NCBI GenBank assembly: GCA_964418745.1 | Contig: CAYQMX010000031.1 | Location: 1-64,000, forward strand | Source: Scleromatobacter sp964418745 | GTDB taxonomy: Bacteria; Pseudomonadota; Gammaproteobacteria; Burkholderiales; Burkholderiaceae_C | DNA: 64,000 bases | Direction of reading: 5' to 3' | In this document: in pieces, positions 50,143-59,151 of the stretch | Layout of the letters: every line of letters starts with the position of its first letter | Position numbering within the stretch: position 1 is the first letter of the stretch | The notes under the pieces: model-generated | What the model was told of the DNA's origin: nothing | The model's database searches: none | Seen by the model: the letters and a program-made list of their open reading frames with translations, nothing else | Program-made: the position numbers and the translations under genes

Positions 50143-50895
50143 ATGAAAAGGATTCACTGGCGCATCAGCGCCTTGTTGGTGGCGCTCTTGACCCGTCTGC
50201 AGCCGGCATTCGCGGCCGATGCCGCGGCGATCGGCGACGCGCAGCTCGCCTCGATGGTGTCGCCCAAGACGCTGTCCATGCTCAAGGACAGCCAGGTCAG
50301 GACACTGCAGACGGCGCTGTCGCTGCAGGTGATCCCGGCGTCCCCTGAAGAATTCGGCCGCATGCTCACCATCGCCGCGCAGTTTGCGCGTAGCGACCCG
50401 CAGGCGCAGGCGGCGCTGCAGGCGCTGTCTGCCGAGAACGCGAAGTGGTTGGCTTTGAGCGCTGGCAACCCGCCGCCGGTGGACCTGCAGACTTTTTATG
50501 CGCAGCGCACTTGGCCCACGTACTTCCCGGTTTACTCGAAGATGGCCGACCTCACCGGCAAGCCCACGCCCTTCGAGCAGGTTACCCGCACCACCGAAAC
50601 CTGGCTGCATAGCCCGTTCACTGTGCAGGCGTTCCGGGTGCGCCAGCTCTACGTCGACCTGCTCGCCCAGGAGCGTCCCAAGGCCGAACGCAACGTGCCG
50701 GGCGCGCGCGACGTGCTGGCCGCGCTGCTGGCGCACGGCGCGTCGGCCGCCCTGGAGCAGGTCGACAAGCCTGCGCCCGGCGATGCCCGGCTGCCCTCGT
50801 GCGACGAGGTGCTATGGCTGCCCGCGTTGCCCACGGAGGCGGGCGCGCGCAAGGCCAAGGACGGCTGGGAACGCCCGGAGGTGCCATGCCGCTGA
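50143..50895 (+). CDS. Exported hypothetical protein, first gene of a two-gene operon
   Basis: From ATG 50143 (MKRIHWRISALL) the product is 250 residues with a signal peptide ending near LQPAFAADA. The mature protein is largely alpha-helical and Ala/Leu/Gln-rich (LARSDPQ-type stretches, then TRTTETWLHSPFTVQAF and LYVDLLAQERPKAERN) with one Cys near each end. I do not recognise the family. The next gene starts inside its last codons (10-bp overlap), so the two are co-translated. Periplasmic location is inferred. Confidence 0.75.
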   Translation: MKRIHWRISALLVALLTRLQPAFAADAAAIGDAQLASMVSPKTLSMLKDSQVRTLQTALSLQVIPASPEEFGRMLTIAAQFARSDPQAQAALQALSAENAKWLALSAGNPPPVDLQTFYAQRTWPTYFPVYSKMADLTGKPTPFEQVTRTTETWLHSPFTVQAFRVRQLYVDLLAQERPKAERNVPGARDVLAALLAHGASAALEQVDKPAPGDARLPSCDEVLWLPALPTEAGARKAKDGWERPEVPCR

Positions 50896-52361
50896 CCCGA
50901 ACCCTGCTGCTCGCCGCGCTGGCGCTGGGCGCACTCGCATCGCGGGCCCCGCGCGCGCTCGCGCAGGACGTCGCGGTGCCGATGGACGTCATGCGCCGCT
51001 CGACGCTCGGCGAATACAACGGCCACTTCCTGGGCTGCACGAATACCGCCACGCTGGAGCTCCAACTGCACGAGGTGCCGGGGTCCGACGAGAACCTGCA
51101 CGTCGAGGGCAAGCTAAAGACGAAGGACAGCACCGCGTCCGCCAGCCCGCAGATCGACACCGACGTGCGTGGCACGGTGCTGGCCGACTCGGGCTACGTG
51201 ACGCTGGCGCCCAAGCCGGTGGCGCCGCCCGACCCGTCAAAGGCCACCATTGGCGGCATGACCTTCAAGAACCCGTTCGCCAATGTCACGGCGGCCGTCA
51301 AGCAGAACCTGGGCATCAAGGACGCGCCGCCGCCGGCGCCGATGAAGTTCAACGCCGGCTTCATCCGCGACGCCGACGGCAAGGGCTTCGTCGGCATCGT
51401 CGACAGCGAGCAGTTCAAGTGCCACTCGTTCACGCTCCAGCGCAAGGACGGCACACGCAGCGACCGGATGCCGCTGCCATCCGTCGAATTCGTCTTCCGC
51501 CAGGCCGGCCTGGTCAACCAGTTTCTGCTGGAAAGCGCGCCGTTCGACGGCAGCAAGACGGGCTACGTGCCGTCGCACCACGCAAGCGGCGGCGTGTTCT
51601 CCGACGATGCCTGGCTGCTGTACGCAGGGCAACTGGGCGACGCCCGGTCACTAGCCTACCTCGGGCGCATCTACGAGTTCGGCTACGGCGTGCAGATCGA
51701 CTACGCCAAGGCCCTCGACTACTACCAACAGGCGGCCGCCAAGGGCGACGCGATGGCGCAACTGGGCCTCGCTCATCTCTACTCGCACGGCTTCGGCGTC
51801 GAGCGCGACCCGGCGCGCGCCAAGCAGTACGCCGGCCTTTACGGCGCGACCCGCATCGGCGCGCTCAAGGTGTGCACCAACGCAGTGATGATGGCCAAGG
51901 TCGACCGCCTGGTCATCGAGGGCAATAAGCAGCCGCCGGGCTCGCTGGGCGGCGCGCTTGCGGCGGCCATGACGCCCAACACGGTCATCGACACCGGCGA
52001 CGTCTACCTCTACAAGGGCGTCGTCGCGTCCGACTTGGACACCCTGGTGACGCCGTTCCTGTGCAAGTACACAGTGCAGGCGCTCAACTCCAAGGCCACG
52101 GACGTGACGCCGCTACGCGCCTACAAGATTACCGACGCCGACGGCTACACGCATTACGAGGACAACCGCGACGAGATCAAGAACAACCAGCTCACGGCCG
52201 AACTCCTGACCCGGATCATGAAGGGTACGACTGGGCTGGAGGTGATGCAGGTTAAGTCGCTGGGCGGCAACCGTTACCGCATCTCGCGGCTGCGCGAGGG
52301 GATGGTGGGCCTGTTGGAGCCCAGCGGCAGCGTGGAGTTGGACGTAGACGTGGGGCGCTGA
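50886..52361 (+). CDS. Exported Sel1-repeat protein
   Basis: The 491-residue product has a signal peptide (core LLLAALALGALASRAPRALA). A novel N-terminal beta-rich half of about 230 residues follows, then Sel1-like repeats near residues 245-320 (SLAYLGRIYEFGYGVQIDYA, KGDAMAQLGLAHLYSHGFGV, ARAKQYAGLYG). The C-terminal domain contains a Lys-Tyr-rich segment, YKITDADGYTHYEDNRDEI. Sel1 repeats mediate protein-protein contacts, often in envelope or secretion-linked systems. It overlaps the preceding exported gene by 10 bp. Function unknown; the pair probably forms a periplasmic complex. Confidence 0.82.
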   Translation: MPLTRTLLLAALALGALASRAPRALAQDVAVPMDVMRRSTLGEYNGHFLGCTNTATLELQLHEVPGSDENLHVEGKLKTKDSTASASPQIDTDVRGTVLADSGYVTLAPKPVAPPDPSKATIGGMTFKNPFANVTAAVKQNLGIKDAPPPAPMKFNAGFIRDADGKGFVGIVDSEQFKCHSFTLQRKDGTRSDRMPLPSVEFVFRQAGLVNQFLLESAPFDGSKTGYVPSHHASGGVFSDDAWLLYAGQLGDARSLAYLGRIYEFGYGVQIDYAKALDYYQQAAAKGDAMAQLGLAHLYSHGFGVERDPARAKQYAGLYGATRIGALKVCTNAVMMAKVDRLVIEGNKQPPGSLGGALAAAMTPNTVIDTGDVYLYKGVVASDLDTLVTPFLCKYTVQALNSKATDVTPLRAYKITDADGYTHYEDNRDEIKNNQLTAELLTRIMKGTTGLEVMQVKSLGGNRYRISRLREGMVGLLEPSGSVELDVDVGR

Positions 52362-52862
52362 GCTGGATCAGTACACGTTACAGAACGCCAGGCACAACGC
52401 CAGCAAGCCGGCCAGTGCGTGGCCTTGGAGCCGCGGGCGCAGCGTGGCGCCCCGCGCGTTGGCCACCTCGAGTGTTGGCGGCGACACCGGAAAGAGCCAC
52501 TTTGCCAACGGATGATTGAGCCAGGCCGGTTGTGCTACAACCCCCATCGATCCTGGCTGCGCCCTACTTCGAAGTGGCTCACCGGTCGGTCGGCGCAACG
52601 CGTCAACTTGGCTCAAAGCCGCGTCGGCGGCAATCCGCTGCCCTATCAGCGAGCGGTTATCCCCAGTTTGCGTGGACAACCCTGTGGGTAGCGCGCACCT
52701 CCAGCGCTGCGGGACGCATGGGCACTGCGGTAGCGACGATTTGCCCGATGTGAAGGCACCGCGCAGTTCATTCGCCGGCCTCGTCGCCACATGGTTCTGG
52801 AGGTCGACCACCCGGCGTCCAGCATGGCTTTCGCCATGCCGGTCTTTGCCATGGGGCCGAGT
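52362..52862. other. Non-coding stretch with DnaA-box-like motifs
   Basis: No convincing gene is seen. At 52657-52691 three motifs resembling DnaA boxes lie close together: TTATCCCCA, CGTGGACAA (reverse) and TGTGGGTAG (reverse), each one or two mismatches from TTATCCACA. The remainder has no clear structure. It separates the convergent Sel1 operon and the lipoprotein gene. Confidence 0.4.
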
Positions 52863-54605
52863 TCAGGGTGCGGACGGTGAGAACTCGAACACCTTCAATT
52901 CGGGCAGCACGCCGACTGACAGCCCAATGCCGTTGAGTCGGAGCATGCTGAACTCCCGGATCACGGAGGTCGTCGTGCCGTCGCTGGCGATCACGGTACC
53001 GGCCGCGCGGTGGGTAAAACCGGTCCGCGGATCGTTCGCGAACACTGTCTCGACCCGGGTCAGGGCCTGGCCGACCGTGCCGTGCGTGCGCGTCCAGCTC
53101 TGGGCCGTCGTGTCGACCGAGTCGACGACATTGGTCGACTCGTAAGTGGCACCGCCAAGGGAGAAGTCGGCGCTCAGGTCGAGGTTCCACGAGGCCGTGG
53201 ACGCACCGACCGTCGGCAACGCGATGGAAGCTGGCTGGGACCACAGCCCGAACCCCGTGGCGCTGACCGTGGCGATCACCATCGAGCCGCTGCCGCTCAC
53301 ATAGGCGAACGTGCGCGTATTCACCGTGGCGCTGCCTGCGTCGGGCGCGTCAAAGCCGCCGTCGCTGTCAGGCACCCAGGGGCCGATTAGTCCTGTCACG
53401 CTGTCGGGCACGTTCGCGCAGGTGTCAATGGCCCAGGTCGCGTCGTTCTCGCAGTTCACGGCCGAGTTCATCTGGCCCGCGGTCGAGAGCGCGATCGAGC
53501 CTGAGGCGGGCGCGTGGGTCGAACCGGTTGGTGTCATCGACATCACGTTCCAAGTGCCGGCGAGTTCGGCGACTATGTGGGTTTGCTCAGGAAAACCGAA
53601 CATCACGCGGAAGGTCGTACCGTCCGTCGTGTAGCGCCCTACCAAGAAGCCGGCCGGGGAAACGACGAGGTCGGCGTTGTATGTGCCCGAGGTATCGGTG
53701 AAGCGGCAGGCGCCGTTGGCGACCAGCGTACCGGTACTGGCGTCCGCACGAACGACCGCCAAAGTGCCACCATTGATTGTCATGCGTCCGAATTGCGCAG
53801 CTAGCGATTCGCCCGGCCGCGGCGTAATGATCCGATAGGAGGCGCTGCGCAGCGCGCTGCAATTGGCTGCGGCGGGCTGCAGCAACAGTTCGGGCGGCAG
53901 CGACGCGGTGGTGGAGGTCCCCGCCGCCGCGGTCGTGATGGCGGTCGTGAAGGTGGCCAGGGTCGTACCGCCGGCCGCCAGCGCTGCTGCGAACTGATCG
54001 AGAGCCTGGTCGTAGGCGTCACCAGTCGCGGTGGAGGTACTGGCCTTCAGAGTCACCGAGATGAGATCTCCCAGCGCGCTCAGGTCGATGCCGGCCCGCT
54101 TGAGGGTCGCCGTCACGCTGGCTTCGGCCGCGGTGATCGCGGCCACGGTCGCCACGCTGGCAGCGCTCGCGTCGAAGCCCGCAAACCAGACGCCCGGGTC
54201 ACCGCCGGCCAAGCGGGCAACGACCAGTTCGGTCAACGGCGTCAAGTTGGCCTTGGCGGTGCTGCCGGACCCGGTCGCCACCGAGTGCAGATTCGCACCG
54301 GAGGCGGGCCTCATTTCGAGGGCGCAGGGCAACGCGCCGCCGTCGACGGAGATCGAGAAAGTACCGTCGGTGCCGCTCGTGCCGCTGCCGCTGCCGGTCG
54401 CGCATTTCACGACGATCGAGGCGCCGGCTATGGCGGACCCGGTCGCTGCGGTACCGGTCAGTGTCAGGGCGGTTGAGGGCGGGGGAGGTGTGTTCCCGTC
54501 GCTACCGCCGCCGTCGCCGCAGGCCGTAAGGGCCAGCGGCAGCATCAACAGAGCGCACCAATGTGCGGCGCTTCGGCAGTTGTGTCCAATTGATGTGGGT
54601 TGCAA
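52863..54605 (-). CDS. Lipoprotein of unknown function, paralogue of the next gene
   Basis: From TTG 54605 (GGAGG site at 5-bp spacing) the product is 580 residues, with a lipoprotein signal ending LALTAC and Cys near residue 29, followed by GDGGG. The N-half has an Ig/carboxypeptidase-regulatory-like beta module (TLTGTAATGSAIAGASIVVK) and an Ala-rich helical part. The C-half, from about residue 248, begins NCSALRSASYRIITP and continues VRADASTGTLVANGACRF and FRVMFGFPEQTHIVAELAGT; this half is clearly homologous to the neighbouring protein. Second-half Cys pairs suggest disulfides. It should sit on the outer or inner membrane facing the periplasm or surface. It is 114 bp downstream of its paralogue on the same strand. 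Confidence 0.8.
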   Translation of the reverse strand: MQPTSIGHNCRSAAHWCALLMLPLALTACGDGGGSDGNTPPPPSTALTLTGTAATGSAIAGASIVVKCATGSGSGTSGTDGTFSISVDGGALPCALEMRPASGANLHSVATGSGSTAKANLTPLTELVVARLAGGDPGVWFAGFDASAASVATVAAITAAEASVTATLKRAGIDLSALGDLISVTLKASTSTATGDAYDQALDQFAAALAAGGTTLATFTTAITTAAAGTSTTASLPPELLLQPAAANCSALRSASYRIITPRPGESLAAQFGRMTINGGTLAVVRADASTGTLVANGACRFTDTSGTYNADLVVSPAGFLVGRYTTDGTTFRVMFGFPEQTHIVAELAGTWNVMSMTPTGSTHAPASGSIALSTAGQMNSAVNCENDATWAIDTCANVPDSVTGLIGPWVPDSDGGFDAPDAGSATVNTRTFAYVSGSGSMVIATVSATGFGLWSQPASIALPTVGASTASWNLDLSADFSLGGATYESTNVVDSVDTTAQSWTRTHGTVGQALTRVETVFANDPRTGFTHRAAGTVIASDGTTTSVIREFSMLRLNGIGLSVGVLPELKVFEFSPSAP

Positions 54606-54719
54606 GTCGTCCTCCGTGACGGTTTCGAATGAACGGATGCCGCTCCAGCGGCGAGCTCCGTATCGACCCATTCTGGAAAGACGTCACGGCATTGTCCTCA
54701 CGCCGTCTTCACGAAACCC

Positions 54720-55850
54720 TCACGGTGCGAAGATAGAGATCTCGAACAGCTTGATTCCCGGCACTACGCTGGCCGAGAAGCCGGCTCCAAGGAACTGCAA
54801 GGACGTGACCTCGGTGAATCCCACCGGCCGCCCGTTGCCATCAGGCGCTTCGCCGCGGAGTCGTGTGATGTACCCGGGGCGGGGGTTGTCGAGCAGCAGG
54901 GTTTCCAGGTGCTCGTCCGAAAGACCAATGGTCCGCTTGGTCCGGACATACGACTTGCGGTTCAGGTCGAGATCCGTGATGACCGTGATGCCCATGTAGG
55001 TACTGGTCGCGGACGCAAGGCGGCTGGTGACGTCCAGGTTCCAGCGCACCGCGGTCTGGCCGAGCGGAGGAATGACGAACGGACCGGCCGGGCTGCCGAC
55101 AGCCACGGCGCCGTCGCTGTCGATCCTTACGAGCGTGGGAAGCCCGTTCGCTGCGCTGAACAGGAACAGCCGCGTCGTGCGTGCCCCGGAGCGGCTGACG
55201 AATCCTCCCCCGGCATCGATGACGAAAGGCTCGAGAGCGGCGATCGCGTTAGCAGGCACCTGGCTGCAGTTCGTCGTCGACCAGGGCGAATAGTTCGCGC
55301 ATTCCGACGTGGCTGTGACCTTTCCCGCGTGGTCGAAGGTGATGCTGCCGGTGTCGCCGTAGAACTCATCGGCGCCGCGGTGCAGGCCCACGAGGCTCCA
55401 GGTTCCGGCGAGTTCCGTGAGCGCGTGGTTCTGCTCCGGAAACCCGAACAACATGCGGTAGCTGCCGCCGCCACTGACCGAGATGCGTCCGCCCAGGATC
55501 CCGCCTTGCGAGACGACAATGTCGATCTGGGTACCGTTGTCATCGGCGTCGGCGAACCGACACGCGCTTTGTGCCTTCCACGTCCCCCTGCTGCCGTCGG
55601 GGCGGACGACCGCGAGCCGGGCCGCATCGATGACCATGCGCCCCGTCTGGTCCGACGCAGTACCTCCAAAGGTCGGTGTTACAACACGGTAGGTCGCGCT
55701 GCGCAGGGCCTTGCAGTTCTTTGCGGCCGCGGCAGAGGCCAACTCCGGCGCAACGTCAATCCCTTGGGTGATGGAAGGCCGCGGCACGGGCTCCGCCAAG
55801 GCGGAGGCAGCAACCAGGAGCAGAGCAAGCGGGATTGATTTCGAAGTCAT
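54720..55850 (-). CDS. Exported protein, tandem paralogue of the lipoprotein
   Basis: From ATG 55850 (MTSKSIPLALLLVAASALA) the 376-residue product has a classical signal peptide and no lipobox. From about residue 44 it aligns with the C-half of the neighbouring lipoprotein: NCKALRSATYRVVTP, VVRPDGSRGTWKAQSACRF, YRMLFGFPEQNHALTELAGT, and both end with FEI/FEF-S-AP. The family is not known to me. It is transcribed divergently from the winged-helix/kinase gene with only 76 bp between, so the two share a promoter region. Confidence 0.82.
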   Translation of the reverse strand: MTSKSIPLALLLVAASALAEPVPRPSITQGIDVAPELASAAAAKNCKALRSATYRVVTPTFGGTASDQTGRMVIDAARLAVVRPDGSRGTWKAQSACRFADADDNGTQIDIVVSQGGILGGRISVSGGGSYRMLFGFPEQNHALTELAGTWSLVGLHRGADEFYGDTGSITFDHAGKVTATSECANYSPWSTTNCSQVPANAIAALEPFVIDAGGGFVSRSGARTTRLFLFSAANGLPTLVRIDSDGAVAVGSPAGPFVIPPLGQTAVRWNLDVTSRLASATSTYMGITVITDLDLNRKSYVRTKRTIGLSDEHLETLLLDNPRPGYITRLRGEAPDGNGRPVGFTEVTSLQFLGAGFSASVVPGIKLFEISIFAP

Positions 55851-55926
55851 CTTTTCGTGAAAATGAATGAAGCCGTATGCCGGGCTTGTCGATGGTGCCA
55901 TCCGCGGCGATCAACAAGAGTGATCC
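55851..55926. promoter_or_regulatory. Short divergent promoter region of the kinase/exported-protein locus
   Basis: Only 76 bp separate the exported paralogue (minus) from the winged-helix kinase (plus). It must hold both promoters, or one overlapping pair, and is the natural place for the kinase protein's own DNA-binding domain to act. No strong palindrome was recognised. Confidence 0.5.
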
Positions 55927-58584
55927 GTGCGTCGTGAGGCCCGACGCCCTGGTGAGGAGCATCGTATCAACCGGAGTAGCGACAGTTCCAGCCTGTTCCG
56001 TCATCGCTTCGCGAACGTCGAGTTCGACGAGGCTCGAGGCGCTTTATGGTTGAACGGCGAAGAGGTCACCGTTGAACCGCTGCCGTTGCAGTTGCTGCGC
56101 GTGCTGTTGCAGCGCCCGGACGAGGTCGTGAGCCGGGCGGAACTGTTCCAGGCGCTCTGGCAGGATCGGCCGACCGTCGATCACGTGCTAGCCAACGCTA
56201 TCAGTAAGCTGCGCCGGGCACTGGGAGAAGAAGCCGGTGCCCGCCTCGTCAACGTACCCAAGGTAGGCTACCGACTGGTCGGACCGGTTGAGCGACTGGC
56301 CGTGGGCCGCCGTCAGGCTCGTGCAGTGCAACTGGTGGCCGGAGCCCGGGTTCCCGGCCAGGACGACTTCAACCTGGTCCGCTTGCTCGGTGACGGGATC
56401 GCCAGCACGACCTGGCTCGCCGAGCACCGGCGCCTGCCGCAGCGCTGGGTCTTCAAGTTCGCGCTGGATGGCGAGCAGCTGGCCGCGCTCAAGCGTGAAT
56501 TGACCACGGTTCGCCTGCTGCACAAGGAACTGGGCTCGCGCGACGATCTGGTGGAGATGCGCGCGTGCAATTTCGCCCAGCCACCGTTCTTCGTCGCCTA
56601 CGACGACGCCGGCGTCGACCTGTCGGCCTGGGCCGTTGACGGTGACCGACTGGCCAGCCTCGCCGTCGAGGGCCGCCTGGCGCTGTTCCTGAAGATTGCC
56701 AGGGCCCTGGCGGCCGCGCACAGTGTCGGCGTCCTGCACCGCGATCTCAAGCCCGGCAACGTCCTGGTGGCCGAAGTCAGTACCCCGTCGCCGAACGGTC
56801 TTGCGTGGCAGGTGCGCCTGAGCGATTTCGGCAGCAGCCACCTGCTCGAGCCGGCCCGCCTCGCGGCGCTCGGTGTCACCGCGATGGGCCTGACCATCAC
56901 GGAGGGCAGCCACCCGTTGATGGGATCGACGCCGCACTACCTGGCCCCTGAACTGCTGGCCGGCGAGAAAGCCTCGATGCGGAGCGACCTGTTCGCGCTT
57001 GGGCTGATCCTCTACCAGTTGCTGGTCGGCGACCTCTCCCGCCCGCTGGCCACCGGCTGGGAGCACGACATCGCCGACCCGCTCCTGATCGACGACGTAC
57101 GTGCCGCTACGGAAGGACGCCCAGACCGACGTCTGGCGAGCGTGGCGCAGCTCGTCGAGCGCCTGGAGTCGCTGGACGCCCGTCGCGCGCAACGCGAGGC
57201 GGCCGCCGCAGCGGCGCGCCAGTTGGAAGCCACTGCGCAGAGGCTGCGGGTCATCCGCGCCCAGCGCCCGTGGGTGGTCGCGCTGTGCGTGTGCCTCGCG
57301 CTGGGGGTGATCGGCGCCACGGGCTTTGGGTTGCGGGCGCGTGCCGCCCAGCGGCAGGCAGAACTCGCGAACGGACGATCGCGAGTGATCAACGACTTCC
57401 TGTATGAAGACGTACTCCAGGTCCCGGGTGGCACCGATGCCTCCAGCAGTCGCAGCGTGTTGCTCGACGACCTGATCGCCCGGGCCCAGGATCGCGCCGG
57501 CGAGCGCTTCAAGGACGATCCCATCGTGCTGGCGCAGGTGCGCCGCCGATTGGGTGACCTCTACCTGGGCATGTCCTTCGGGGACCAGGCGGAATACGAA
57601 TATCGACGCGTGATTACAGTGCTGGAGAACGAGGGGAACCCCGACGGTCCCGAATTGCTGGCTGCCCGACTGGGCCTGGCCCAGTCCCTGACCGGCCGAG
57701 GCCACCCAATGCCGGCGCTGGCCGCGCTCGAGGCGGCCGAGCGCACGGCCGGAACGCGCGCGCTCGCTGGAGCCGGCTCGCTCGCATGCCGGGCTATGCA
57801 AACCCGCGTCCAGGTGCTGATCGACGCCGGGCGCGATCGAGAGGCGCAAGCGCTCGCTGAACAGCTCGTGCACGCGAGCGACCTGCCCATCGAGGATGGC
57901 CGCATTGACAACCGGCGGCGGATCGAAGCGCGCCAGCTGCTCGGCCAGATCGATCTCGCCCTGGGCGACGAAGCTCATGCCACCGCGCTGATGAACGAAC
58001 TCGCGGCGCCGCCGTTCAACGCGGGCTCCGCCGCGACTGCCATGTCGGTCCGTGCACGCTTGCGCCAGGTTCACCAGCACCTGCTGGAGGGCAAGCCAGA
58101 CGATGCCGAATCGGTGCTCTCGGGCCTGCACGATGCACTGCTCAAGGAGGCCGCGCCCGATGCCGTTCTTCTGGGGCTGGTCGAGTCCGAACGCTTCGAA
58201 CTCTACAGACGGACAAGCCGCCCCGCCGAGGCTTGGCAGGCGAGCACCTCTGCGCTGCAGTACCTCGGCCCGGCGCTGGGCGAGCGACACAGCCTGGTCA
58301 CCAACGCGCGGATGAACGTGGCGCTGGCTGAACTCGATCTCGGCAGGCCTCACGAGGCCTTGCGCGACTTCATCGCGGCGCGGACGCGGATCAACGCCAA
58401 CGGCAACCACGCCGACGAACTGAGGGCGATCGACCTGGGCCGCGCCCGCGCCCTGAAGGCACTCGGGCGGGCAGCGGAGGCGTCGGAGCTGCTCGATGAA
58501 TTGAAGCAGGCGCAGACTGATACCGGTACCGAGATCGTGCCAGGGGCCGGCGCACTCGCGCTCAAGCAGACATTGGCGCAATAG
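55927..58584 (+). CDS. Winged-helix / Ser-Thr protein kinase / membrane / helical-repeat fusion protein
   Basis: The 885-residue protein combines domains usually kept apart. Residues about 27-122 form an OmpR/CadC-type winged helix (PLPLQLLRVLLQRPDEVVSR, ANAISKLRRALGEEAGA, VPKVGYRLVGP). Residues about 147-430 form a Hanks kinase: Gly-loop LLGDGIASTTWLAEH, catalytic Lys in WVFKFAL, HRDLKPGNVLV near 271, DFG in LSDFGSSHLL near 300, and APE in HYLAPELLAG. A membrane helix follows at about 448-470 (WVVALCVCLALGVIGATGFG). The last ~410 residues are TPR-like helices. All kinase residues are present. The topology would leave DNA-binding and kinase domains inside and the repeats in the periplasm. The start is the GTG at 55927; a later start is possible. 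Confidence 0.85.
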   Translation: MRREARRPGEEHRINRSSDSSSLFRHRFANVEFDEARGALWLNGEEVTVEPLPLQLLRVLLQRPDEVVSRAELFQALWQDRPTVDHVLANAISKLRRALGEEAGARLVNVPKVGYRLVGPVERLAVGRRQARAVQLVAGARVPGQDDFNLVRLLGDGIASTTWLAEHRRLPQRWVFKFALDGEQLAALKRELTTVRLLHKELGSRDDLVEMRACNFAQPPFFVAYDDAGVDLSAWAVDGDRLASLAVEGRLALFLKIARALAAAHSVGVLHRDLKPGNVLVAEVSTPSPNGLAWQVRLSDFGSSHLLEPARLAALGVTAMGLTITEGSHPLMGSTPHYLAPELLAGEKASMRSDLFALGLILYQLLVGDLSRPLATGWEHDIADPLLIDDVRAATEGRPDRRLASVAQLVERLESLDARRAQREAAAAAARQLEATAQRLRVIRAQRPWVVALCVCLALGVIGATGFGLRARAAQRQAELANGRSRVINDFLYEDVLQVPGGTDASSSRSVLLDDLIARAQDRAGERFKDDPIVLAQVRRRLGDLYLGMSFGDQAEYEYRRVITVLENEGNPDGPELLAARLGLAQSLTGRGHPMPALAALEAAERTAGTRALAGAGSLACRAMQTRVQVLIDAGRDREAQALAEQLVHASDLPIEDGRIDNRRRIEARQLLGQIDLALGDEAHATALMNELAAPPFNAGSAATAMSVRARLRQVHQHLLEGKPDDAESVLSGLHDALLKEAAPDAVLLGLVESERFELYRRTSRPAEAWQASTSALQYLGPALGERHSLVTNARMNVALAELDLGRPHEALRDFIAARTRINANGNHADELRAIDLGRARALKALGRAAEASELLDELKQAQTDTGTEIVPGAGALALKQTLAQ

Positions 58585-59052
58585 GCATCGAGCTCAAATG
58601 GGCCCAGAAGCGGTTCAGAAGTGTTCTCGTCGTCAATTCAACAGTGTTCGAAGCCCTTCGCAGCGGGTGATTGGCGTTGCGGCATCGGCCAGGTCGCCTT
58701 CGTGATCAGCGCATCTCAACGGACTTCGATTTCGATCTCGCCCTCGTTGACGGTTTTGCGCATTCCAGCGTTGATGGACAGCGAGTTCAATGACGCGAAC
58801 ACCCAGTCCAGCGATCTCGGTCAGTGTTGGCGCGAATGTCTATTCTGGCTGCCGGAGACTTCGGCGGTGGTCAGACAGTTCGCAAGCGACCAGCCTCGGC
58901 ACATTGACTCAGGGGCGGCCGTTCGCTCTGTCGATGACCGCTGCCCGGCCCATTGCTGCCGCGGCGCCGGCGGCTGCTAGCGGCAGGATCCGGTAGAGTC
59001 GAGATGTGGCGCGGTGACGGTAGGTCTGGCATCGCTGTTGCCGCCCCTTTCG
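58585..59052. other. Non-coding stretch downstream of the kinase gene
   Basis: No gene is supported here; short frames in several phases lack domain or ribosome-site support. This is the 3' exon side of the group II intron and its original function is unclear. Confidence 0.45.
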
Positions 59053-59106
59053 GTTGGCGGTGCCCTATGAGCCAGACCATGGCTCCGTTTCCACATCCCG
59101 CTCATC

Positions 59107-59139
59107 GAACCGGACGTGCAGATCTCCCGCATCCGGCTC
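59107..59139 (-). ncRNA. Group II intron domain V
   Basis: On the minus strand GAGCCGGATGCGGGAG is followed by ATCTGCACGTCCGGTTC, folding into the conserved domain V hairpin: outer 6-bp stem GCCGGA/TCCGGT, a CG bulge, an inner stem TGCGG/CTGCA and a GNRA-like loop. This catalytic core follows the RT stop by 12 bases and confirms the intron's 3' region. Confidence 0.82.
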
Positions 59140-59151
59140 TCGGACAAGACA

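Noticed and set aside
52368..52811. 147-codon minus-strand frame
   Set aside because: No ribosome site, no recognisable domain and atypical composition; the segment is better treated as non-coding.
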